NCBI GenBank assembly: GCA_963693285.1
Contig: OY848917.1
Coordinates: 14,322,192 to 14,386,191 of the forward strand
Reading direction: 5' to 3'
Source: Xestospongia muta
Lineage: Eukaryota > Porifera > Demospongiae > Haplosclerida > Petrosiidae
DNA: 64,000 nucleotides
This document shows positions 51,001 to 59,200 of the stretch, in pieces (position 1 is the stretch's first letter; the number at the start of each line of letters is the position of its first letter). The position numbers were made by a program, and so were the translations under genes. The notes beneath the pieces are model-generated. The model was not told the origin of the DNA and searched no databases. It worked only from the letters and a program-made list of their open reading frames with translations.

Positions 51001-54000
51001 AAGTGTTTTGAATGTGATGTTGACATTTATTTACTCTATTGTTTTCTTTTTACACATCAATTGTGCTGTAATTACTTGTCATCTGAATGTGTCCTTTACA
51101 ATTTAATAGCATGTAAGTGTGATATAATATAAGTCCTAAGTGTATTGAATGTGAAGTTGACATTTATTTACTCTATTGTTTTCTTTTTACACATCAATTG
51201 TGCTGTAATTACTTGTTATCTGAATGTGTCCTCTACAATTTAATAGTTTGTAAGTATGATATAATGTAATATGAATCCTAAGTGTATTAAATGTGATGTT
51301 GACATTTATTTACTCTATTGTTTTCTTTTTACACATCAATTGTGCTGTTATTACTTGTCATCTGAATGTGTCTTCTACAATTTAATAGTTGGTAAGTATG
51401 ATATAATGTAATATAACTCTTAAATGTATTGAATGTGAAGTTGACATTTATTTACTATATTGTTTTCTTTTTATACATCAATTGTACTGTAATTACTTGT
51501 CATCTGATTGTGTCCTCTACAATTTAATAGCAAGTAAGTGGGATATAATGCAATATAAGTCCTAAGTGTATTGAATGTGAAGTTGACATTTATTTACTCT
51601 ATTGTTTTCTTTTTACACGTCAATTGTGCTGTAATTACTTGTTATCTGAATGTGTCCTTTACAATTTAATAGCCAGTAAGTGTGATATAATGTAATATAA
51701 GTTGTAAGTGTATTGAATGTGAAGTTGACATCTTTTTACACATGAATTGTTCTGTTATTACTTGTCATCTGAATGTATTCTCTACAATTTATCAGCAAGT
51801 AAGTCTGATATAATGCAATATAAGTCCTAAGTGTTTTGAATGTGAAGTTGACATTTTTTTACTCTATTGTTTTCTTTTACACATCAATTATGCTGTAATT
51901 ACTTGTCATCTGAATGTGTCCTCTACAATTTAATAGGAAGTAAGTTTCATATAATGTAATATAAGTTCTAAGTGTATTGAATGTGACATTGACATTTATT
52001 TACTTTATTGTTTTCTTTTTATACATCAATTGTGCTGTTATTACTTGTCATCTGAATGTGTCCTCTACAATTTATCAGCAAGTAAGTCTGATATAATGCA
52101 ATATAAGTCCTAAGTGTATTGAATGTGAAGTTGACATTTATTTCCTCTATTGTTTTCTTTTTATACATCAATTATGCTGTAATTACTTGTCATCTGAATA
52201 TGTCCTCTACAATTTAATAGGAAGTAAGTGGGATATAATGCAATATAAGTCCTAAGTGTATTGAATGTGAAGTTGACATTTATTTACTCTATTGTTTTCT
52301 TTTTACACGTCAATTGTGCTGTAATTACTTGTTATCTGAATGTGTCCTTTACAATTTAATAGCCAGTAAGTGTGATATAATGTAATATAAGTTGTAAGTG
52401 TATTGAATGTGAAGTTGACATCTTTTTACACATGAATTGTTCTGTTATTACTTGTCATCTGAATGTATTCTCTACAATTTATCAGCAAGTAAGTCTGATA
52501 TAATGCAATATAAGTCCTAAGTGTTTTGAATGTGAAGTTGACATTTTTTTACTCTATTGTTTTCTTTTACACATCAATTATGCTGTAATTACTTGTCATC
52601 TGAATGTGTCCTCTACAATTTAATAGGAAGTAAGTTTCATATAATGTAATATAAGTTCTAAGTGTATTGAATGTGACATTGACATTTATTTACTTTATTG
52701 TTTTCTTTTTATACATCAATTGTGCTGTTATTACTTGTCATCTGAATGTGTCCTCTACAATTTATCAGCAAGTAAGTCTGATATAATGCAATATAAGTCC
52801 TAAGTGTATTGAATGTGAAGTTGACATTTATTTCCTCTATTGTTTTCTTTTTATACATCAATTATGCTGTAATTACTTGTCATCTGAATATGTCCTCTAC
52901 ATTTTAATAGTTTGTAAGTATGATATAATGCAATATAAGTCCTAAGTGTATTGAATGTGAAGTTGACATTTATTTCCTCTATTGTTTTCTTTTTATACAT
53001 CAATTATGCTGTAATTACTTGTCATCTGAATATGTCCTCTACAATTTAATAGGAAGTAAGTGTGATATAATGCATTATAAGTCCTAAGTGTATTGAATGT
53101 GAAGTTGACATTATTTACTCTATTGTTTTCTTTTTACACATCAATTGTGCTATAATTACTTGTCATCTGAATGCATCCTCTACAATTTAATAGCCAGTAA
53201 GTGTGATGTAATGTAATATAAGTCCTAAGTGTTTTGAATGTGATGTTGACATTTATTTACTCTATTGTTTTCTTTTTACACATCAATTGTGCTGTAATTA
53301 CTTGTCATCTGAATGTGTCCTTTACAATTTAATAGCATGTAAGTGTGATATAATATAAGTCCTAAGTGTATTGAATGTGAAGTTGACATTTATTTACTCT
53401 ATTGTTTTCTTTTTACACATCAATTGTGCTGTAATTACTTGTTATCTGAATGTGTCCTCTACAATTTAATAGTTTGTAAGTATGATATAATGTAATATGA
53501 ATCCTAAGTGTATTAAATGTGATGTTGACATTTATTTACTCTATTGTTTTCTTTTTACACATCAATTGTGCTGTTATTACTTGTCATCTGAATGTGTCTT
53601 CTACAATTTAATAGTTGGTAAGTATGATATAATGTAATATAACTCTTAAATGTATTGAATGTGAAGTTGACATTTATTTACTATATTGTTTTCTTTTTAT
53701 ACATCAATTGTACTGTAATTACTTGTCATCTGATTGTGTCCTCTACAATTTAATAGCAAGTAAGTGTGATATAATGCAATATAAGTCCTAAGTGTATTGA
53801 ATGTGAAGTTGACATTTATTTACTCTATTGTTTTCTTTTTACACGTCAATTGTGCTGTAATTACTTGTTATCTGAATGTGTCCTTTACAATTTAATAGCC
53901 AGTAAGTGCGATATAATGTAATATAAGTTGTAAGTGTATTGAATGTGAAGTTGACATCTTTTTACACATCAATTGTTCTGTTATTACTTGTCATCTGAAT

Positions 54001-55915
54001 GTATTCTCTACAATTTATCAGCAAGTAAGTCTGATATAATGCAATATAAGTCCTAAGTGTTTTGAATGTGAAGTTGACATTTTTTTACTCTATTGTTTTC
54101 TTTTACACATCAATTATGCTGTAATTACTTGTCATCTGAATGTGTCCTCTACAATTTAATAGGAAGTAAGTTTCATATAATGTAATATAAGTTCTAAGTG
54201 TATTGAATGTGACATTGACATTTATTTACTTTATTGTTTTCTTTTTATACATCAATTGTGCTGTTATTACTTGTCATCTGAATGTGTCCTCTACAATTTA
54301 TCAGCAAGTAAGTCCGATATAATGCAATATAAGTCCTAAGTGTATTGAATGTGAAGTTGACATTTATTTACTCTATTGTTTTCTTTAACACATCAATTAT
54401 GCTGTAATTACTTGTCATCTGAATGTGTCCTTTACAATTTAATAGCAAGTAAGTGTGATATAATGTAATATAAGTTCTAAGTGTATTGAATGCTAAATTG
54501 ACATTTATTTACTCTATTGTTTTCTTTTTACACGTCTATTGTGCTGTAATTACTTGTCATCTGAATGTGTCCTTTACAATTTAATAGCTAGTAAGTATGA
54601 TATAATGTAATATAAATTTTAATTGCATTGAATATGACAGGTAATATAATAGTTGCTAGGTGTGATATATTGTTGTATAAGTTGTATGTGTATTGAATAA
54701 AATGTAAATGGTTCATTATTATTTAACTTTGTGCAAATAAATTAACCCAAGTGTGTGTAGAGGGAGTTCTTTGTTTATTTGTTATATTATAAGAACATGT
54801 AGCATTGATGATTGTTGTACATGTGTTATGCCCTAATTGTGAATACGTTTTTCCTCTGTGCCACAAAAATATTTATTTATTATTGTCACCATATTGAATT
54901 TATATTTATAATGTTTTGTCAATGTTGAGAATGATTTGAGTCATATTTTGTTTAACTATATGTAATATTGTCTAGATTTATAATGTTAATGCTTTACTAT
55001 GTATAGCTGTGTTGGTATCAATAATGAACAGATGTTAATATATATTCTTTTGATTCATGTTAATGTAGTTATTATAATATATTTAGGATGGATGTACTCC
55101 AGTCATGTTAGCAGCAATGAATGGACACAAAGATGTTGTTTTGATTTTAACACAGAAAGGAGCCAATCCAAATGTTGTGAACAAAGTAAGTGTTTATGTA
55201 CATATGTTATATGATAAAAGGTGTATAAGTCAAGTTAAAATGTTACTTCTTTTTCTAAAAGCAGCACTATTTGTTATACTATTATAATAAAGTCTGAAAT
55301 ATTGTCTTTTAAGAATATACTAAATATAATGAATATTGTAAGGAGAAAGGGATACAATATCTGTCAGACAAAGCTAATGCTCATTATTGTAGTAGACTTG
55401 TGAATAATGTAATCAAAGAGTCATATGGAAGTACAAAGATGATGATAGTTAATATGCTAAGCAACATAAGTAACTACGTATTTCTTTCAGTTGGACCGTT
55501 GAGATAATAGTATGTTCTAATATGTTTTTCTGTTTACATGTTATATACCAGTCCCTCATATCACACTCCACTGTATAAAATTTAATCCATCTTCCAAAAA
55601 TTAGTGTTAAAACAGTTATTCAAGTATGAAGGCTTAATTATTTGTAATAGATGTAGTCATGTCCTTCTTGTACAACATGACTTACATTTACACAAGATAT
55701 ATTAGTAATATGTTATAATGATAATGACAAAGTGAAGAGATAAGATGTGTATATACTGTTATTGTAGAGTGAATGTTTTAATTTACAATTGATTATTTGT
55801 ATGTTATATGTAATAGGAAGGATGGGCAGCCCTTCATTATGCAAGTTACAAAGGACATGCAGATATTGTTGAAATATTAGTCAACCAAAATGCTGATATC
55901 AATATTGTTATTAAG
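27016..55915 (+). CDS. Ankyrin-repeat protein gene, 3' end beyond window
   Basis: Eleven phase-0 exons can be joined without a stop: 27016-27033, 27987-28079, 35573-35671, 37593-37691, 38525-38623, 46940-47038, 47628-47726, 49130-49228, 49860-49958, 55087-55185 and 55817-55915. They encode MDQWRL, an N-terminal capping repeat (NQDLIESAKKGDLLRVKGAL), then nine 33-residue ankyrin repeats of alternating type A and type B. Ankyrin repeats are helix-turn-helix protein-interaction modules. No catalytic, membrane or death-fold domain is visible, so partner and location are unknown. Because every exon is 99 nt with phase-0 borders, exons can be gained, lost or skipped without changing frame. The introns hold most of the satellite DNA in this window. 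The start is chosen because ATG GAC CAG TGG AGA TTG is followed by gtaagt and joins the next exon in frame. No terminal exon or polyadenylation site was identified. Confidence 0.8.
27034..27986 (+). other. First intron of the ankyrin gene
   Basis: The intron starts gtaagtac and ends ttaccatag. It is AT-rich and includes an (ATCT)n patch at about 27,665-27,735. No other feature was seen. Confidence 0.5.
27987..28079 (+). CDS. Ankyrin gene exon 2 (N-terminal repeat)
   Basis: 93 nt, 31 residues, starting NQDLIESAKKGDLLRVKGAL and ending DVNTRDM. It has the L-I-x-A-A-K-x-G-D and D-V-N-x-R-D signature of a first ankyrin repeat. Acceptor ccatag, donor gtaaat. Confidence 0.85.
28258..28580 (+). repeat. 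142-bp satellite, degenerate outlying copies
   Basis: About two and a half diverged monomers of the satellite that dominates 36-62 kb, including tacaatataatagttggtaa and a following copy whose donor-like site is mutated (tcattaagt). They place the family in the second intron as well. Confidence 0.8.
28641..28825 (+). repeat. Direct repeat flanking the 28-bp array (left)
   Basis: Matches 34,718-34,890 in the same orientation. Shared elements are atcatttgtatt, aattgtttatt, gatgatagttgatatgctaa-like, ttattgtcagtt and ataatagttgcta. The last part is itself a piece of a 142-bp monomer. Confidence 0.8.
28843..34702 (+). repeat. 28-bp minisatellite array, about 5.9 kb
   Basis: About 200 copies (length divided by period) of a unit close to tatgtacatatagcctaccc plus ctattcta, in one orientation, filling most of the intron between the capping exon and the first A exon. 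Subfamilies are arranged regionally: tctatatgtacatag near the edges and tctaaatgtacgtatagcca in the middle. A small break lies near 31,610-31,670. The unit is not a multiple of three, so its open frames repeat every 84 nt and are artefacts. Confidence 0.95.
34718..34890 (+). repeat. Direct repeat flanking the 28-bp array (right)
   Basis: Partner of 28,641-28,825. The 28-bp array therefore sits between two copies of one intron module. The segment 34,890-35,572 is ordinary intron sequence that includes another copy of the tagttgatatgctaagcaac module near 35,215. Confidence 0.8.
35573..35671 (+). CDS. Ankyrin exon A1
   Basis: 99 nt, starting EGWAALHYASYKGHADIVEI and ending VDINIVIE. Acceptor gtaatag, donor gtaatt. 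It differs from A3-A5 by Val for Ala before DIN and by the final Glu for Lys. Confidence 0.92.
35945..36170 (+). repeat. About 220-bp intron module, copy 1
   Basis: Contains tttataagtgtta, tgtgagaagccatt, catattgacatgtacataag and gaagaaaggtcacta. It recurs at 36,662-36,890 and 38,662-38,845, each time just upstream of a 142-bp satellite block. Confidence 0.85.
36185..36660 (+). repeat. 142-bp satellite block
   Basis: Three or four diverged monomers. The acceptor-NNN-donor triplets here are TCG, CAG and CGA (the last with a weakened donor, gtaaat). Confidence 0.88.
36662..36890 (+). repeat. About 220-bp intron module, copy 2
   Basis: Second copy of the module at 35,945-36,170, lying between two satellite blocks. 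Confidence 0.85.
36895..37470 (+). repeat. 142-bp satellite block
   Basis: Four monomers. The first has a mutated donor-like site. The next three carry CGG, CAT and GAT before gtaagt. The block ends about 120 bp before exon B1. Confidence 0.88.
37593..37691 (+). CDS. Ankyrin exon B1
   Basis: 99 nt, starting DGSTPVMLAAMNGHKDVVLI and ending ADLNLVNK. Acceptor tatttag, donor gtaagt. It is the most diverged of the B exons (Ser for Cys at residue 3, KRADLNL for KGANPNV). Confidence 0.92.
38525..38623 (+). CDS. Ankyrin exon A2
   Basis: 99 nt, starting RGLAALHYASEKGYADIVEI and ending ADINIVAK. Acceptor gtaatag, donor gtgatt. It lacks the usual E-G-W start of the A type (R-G-L instead) and is the most diverged A exon. 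The open frame runs on into the intron to 38,725. Confidence 0.9.
38662..38845 (+). repeat. About 220-bp intron module, copy 3 (shortened)
   Basis: Third copy of the module, starting only about 40 bp after exon A2, and leading directly into the largest satellite array. Confidence 0.85.
38850..46490 (+). repeat. 142-bp satellite array, about 7.6 kb
   Basis: About 53 head-to-tail monomers (estimate from length) in the intron between A2 and B2. The monomer contains ctattgttttctttttacac, caattgtgctgtaattactt, gtcatctgaatgtgtcctct, acaatttaatag, NNN, gtaagtgtgatataatgtaa and gtcctaagtgtattgaatgt. Higher-order structure is visible: a block of about 1,271 bp (nine monomers) recurs from 39,120 at 40,391, and a block of 914 bp recurs from about 44,390 at about 45,304, including an identical truncated monomer with catcttacag at 45,005 and 45,919. 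Confidence 0.96.
46491..46939 (+). other. Conserved intron segment upstream of exon B2
   Basis: Nearly identical to 48,670-49,129 and 54,640-55,086. It contains gacaggtaatgtaatagttg, a ttgtgaatacatttttcctc block and the B acceptor region. It is part of the amplified block of about 1.7 kb. Confidence 0.85.
46940..47038 (+). CDS. Ankyrin exon B2
   Basis: 99 nt, starting DGCTPVMLAAMNGHKDVVLI and ending ANPNVMNR. It differs from B3 and B4 at three residues (Ile for Thr, Met for Val, Arg for Lys). Acceptor tatttag, donor gtaagt. Confidence 0.93.
47628..47726 (+). CDS. Ankyrin exon A3
   Basis: 99 nt, starting EGWAALHYASYKGHADIVEI and ending ADINIVIK. It is protein-identical to A4 and A5. Acceptor gtaatag, donor gtaatt. 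Confidence 0.93.
47922..48086 (+). repeat. Intronic long hairpin, copy 1
   Basis: Arms 47,922-47,990 and 48,019-48,086 are complementary at roughly three quarters of positions. The innermost 12 bp are perfect (ttgattactgat against atcagtaatcaa) around a 28-nt loop. It lies downstream of exon A3. The equivalent intron after A1 lacks it. Confidence 0.85.
48098..48665 (+). repeat. 142-bp satellite block
   Basis: Four monomers between A3 and B3. Triplets are CCA, TTG, TTG and CTA. Two monomers have gtatgt in place of gtaagt. Confidence 0.92.
49130..49228 (+). CDS. Ankyrin exon B3
   Basis: 99 nt, starting DGCTPVMLAAMNGHKDVVLI and ending ANPNVVNK. Its nucleotide sequence is identical to exon B4. 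Acceptor tatttag, donor gtaagt. Confidence 0.93.
49860..49958 (+). CDS. Ankyrin exon A4
   Basis: 99 nt, protein-identical to A3 and A5. It shares with A5 the synonymous change gatatt for gatatc. Confidence 0.93.
50153..50317 (+). repeat. Intronic long hairpin, copy 2
   Basis: Arms 50,153-50,221 and 50,250-50,317, nearly identical to the copies downstream of A3 and A5. Confidence 0.85.
50330..54625 (+). repeat. 142-bp satellite array, about 4.3 kb
   Basis: About 30 monomers between A4 and B4. Nested duplications are visible: a segment carrying the shortened monomer gacatctttttacacatgaa occurs at 51,728, 52,418 and 53,954, giving offsets of about 690 and 2,226 bp. Several monomers have tttatcag in place of tttaatag, a better acceptor consensus, always followed by CAA and gtaagt. 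Confidence 0.96.
55087..55185 (+). CDS. Ankyrin exon B4
   Basis: 99 nt, nucleotide-identical to B3. Acceptor tatttag, donor gtaagt. Confidence 0.93.
55817..55915 (+). CDS. Ankyrin exon A5
   Basis: 99 nt, protein-identical to A3 and A4, donor gtaatt. It is the last ankyrin exon in the window. No B exon follows before 64,000, so the gene either continues beyond the edge or has been cut off by the satellite and transposons. Confidence 0.93.
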
Positions 55916-56110
55916 GTAATTTGGATCATGAGAATGAAGTGTAATATTCAAGTCATGTTAATGGCTAGTAACTATTAGACAAGACATAGCATCAACATTA
56001 TAATGATACGAGACAATTGTACTTGACCGTAAAAATATATGATGCAGGAGGTAGCATTGGTGTAAGTACACACTGTAAAAACTGATTTGTTGATTTAAGC
56101 AATATATTGT

Positions 56111-56275
56111 TATACAGGTTACATATAACAAACTTAATATGAAATTAAATGTAGAGATAACACTGTTTTGATTACTGATGTAGTACAGTTTATGTAGCTA
56201 GTAGTATATCAGTAATCAAACCGATGTTATGTTTACATTCACATCACACTAAGTTTGCTACATGCAACCTATATA
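56111..56275 (+). repeat. Intronic long hairpin, copy 3
   Basis: Arms 56,111-56,179 and 56,208-56,275, with the same stem as copies 1 and 2 apart from a few substitutions. Confidence 0.85.
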
Positions 56276-56289
56276 TAATAGTTAAAGTA

Positions 56290-59200
56290 TATCGAATGTG
56301 ACGTTGACAATTTTTTACTCTATTGTTTTCTTTTTACACATCAATTGTGCTGTAATTACTTGTCATCTGAATGTGTCCTCTACAATTTAATAGCCAGTAA
56401 GTGTGATATAATGTAATATAAGCCCTAAGTGTATTAATTGTGATGTTGACATTTTTTACTCTATTGTTTTTTATTTTACGCATCAATTGTTCTGTAATTA
56501 CTTGTCAACTGAATGTGTCCTCTACAATTTAATAGCCAGTAAGTGTGATATAATGTAATATAAGTCCTAAGTGTATTGAATGTGAAATTGACATTATTTA
56601 CTCTATTGTTTTCTTTTTACATGTCAATTGTGCTGTTATTACTTGTCATCTGAATGTGTCCTCTACAATTTAATAGCCAGTAAGTGTGATTTAATATAAT
56701 ATAAGTTCTAAGTGTATTAAATGTGAATTTGACATTTATTTACTCTATTGTTTTATTTTTTTTTCTACATCAATTGTGCTATAATTACTTATCATCTGAA
56801 TGTGTCCTCTACAATTTAATAGCGGGTAAGTGTGATATAATGTAATATAAATCCTAAGTGTATTGAATGTGATGTTGACATTTATTCACTCTATTGTTTT
56901 CTTTTTACACATCAATTGTGCTGTAATTACTTGTCATCTGAATGTGTCCTCTACAATTTAATAGCCAGTAAGTGTGATTTAATGTAATATAAGTTCTAAG
57001 TGTATTAAATGTGAAGTTGACATTTATTTACTCAATTTTTTTATTTTTTTTTCTACATCAATTGTGCTATAATTACTTGTCATCTGAATATGTCCTCTAC
57101 AATTTAATAGCGGGTAAGTGTTATATAATGTAATATAAATCCTAAGTGTATTCAATGTGATGTTGACATTTATTTACTCTATTGTTTTCTTTTTCTACAT
57201 CAATTGTGCTGTAATTACTTGTCATCTGAACACATCCTCTACAATTTAATAGTTTGTAAGTATGATATAATGTAATATAAGTCCTAAATGTATTGAATGT
57301 AAAGTTGACATTTATTTACTCTATTGTTTTCTTTTTCTACATCAATTGTGCTGTTATTACTTGTCATCTGAATGTGTCCTCTACAATTTAATAGCCAGTA
57401 AGTGTGATTTAATATAATATAAGTTCTAAGTGTATTAATTGTGATGTTGACATTTTTTACTCTATTGTTTTTTATTTTACGCATCAATTGTTCTGTAATT
57501 ACTTGTCATCTGAATGTGTCCTCTACAATTTAATAGCGGGTAAGTGTGATATAATGTAATATAAATCCTAAGCGTATTGAATGTGATGTTGACATTTATT
57601 CACTCTATTGTTTTCTTTTTACACATCAATTGTGCTGTAATTACTTGTCATCTGAATGTGTCCTCTACAATTTAATAGCTGGTAAGTGTGATATAATGTA
57701 ATATAAGTCCTAAGTGTATTGAATGTTAAATTGGAATTTTTTTTCTCTATTGTTTTCTTTTTACATATCAATTGTGCTGTTATTACTCGTCATCTGAATG
57801 TGTCCTCTACAATTTAATAGTTTGTAAGTATGATATAATGTAATATAAGTCCTAAATGTATTGAATGTAAAGTTGACATTTATATACTCTATTGTTTTCT
57901 TTTTTTACATCAATTGTGCTGTTATTACTTGTCATCTGAATGTGTCCTCTACAATTTAATAGCAAGTAAGTGTGATATAATGCATTATAAGTCCTAAATG
58001 TATTGAATGTGAAGTTGACATTTATTTACTCTATTGTTTTCTTTTTACACATCAATTGTGCTGTAATTACTTGTCATCTGAATGTGTCCTTTACAATTTA
58101 ATAGCGGGTAAGTGTGATATAATGTAATATAAATTCTAAGTGTATTAAATGTGAAGTTGACATTTATTTACTCTATTGTTTTCTTTTTCTACATCAATTG
58201 TGCTGTAATTACTTGTCATCTGAATGTGTCCTCTACAATTTAATAGCGGGTAAGTGTGATATAATGTAATATAAGTACTAAGTGTATTAAATTTGACGTT
58301 GACATTTATTTACTCTATTGTTTTCTTTTTCTACATCAATTGTGCTGTAATTACTTGTCAACTGAATGTGTCCTCTACAATTTAATAGCAAGTAAGTGTG
58401 ATATAATGTAATATAAGTTCTAAGTGTATTAAATGTGAAGTTGACATTTATTTACTCTATTGTTTTCTTTTTCTACATCAATTGTGCTATAATTACTTGT
58501 CATCTGAATGTGTCCTCTACAATTTAATAGGAAGTAAGTGTGATGTAATGTAATATAAGTCCTAAGTGTATTAAATGTGATGTTGACATTTATTTACTCT
58601 ATTGTTTTCTTTTTCTACATCAATTGTGCTGTATTAACTTGTCATCCAAATGTGTCCTCTACAATTTAATAGGACGTAAGTGTGATATAATGTAATATAA
58701 GTCCTAAGTGTATTAATTGTGATGTTGATATTTTTTTACTCTATTGTTTTCTTTTTACACATAAATTGTGCTGTAATTACTTGTCATCTGAACGTGTCCT
58801 CTACAATCTAATAGTTGGTAAGTGTGATATAATGCAATATAAGTCCTAAGTGTTTTGAATGTGAAGTTGACATTTTTTTACTCTATTGTTTTCTTTTACA
58901 CATCAATTATGCTGTTAATACTTGTCATCTGAATGTGTCCTCTACATTTTAATAGTTTGTAAGTATGATATAATGCAATATAAGTCCTAAATGTATTGAA
59001 TGTGAAGTTGACATTTATTTACTCTATTGTTTTCTTTTTATACCTCAATTGTGCTGTTATTACTTGTCATCTGAATGTGTCCTCTACAATTTAATAGAAA
59101 GTAAGTATGATATAATGTAATATAAATCCTAAGTGTATTGTATGTGAAGTTGACATTTATTTACTCTATTGTTTTCTTTTTACACATCAATCGTGCTGTA

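Noticed and set aside
46852..55287. Repeated 60-71-codon frames overlapping exons B2-B4
   Set aside because: They read through the acceptor or donor, or use another frame. The spliced 99-nt ankyrin exons explain the conservation.
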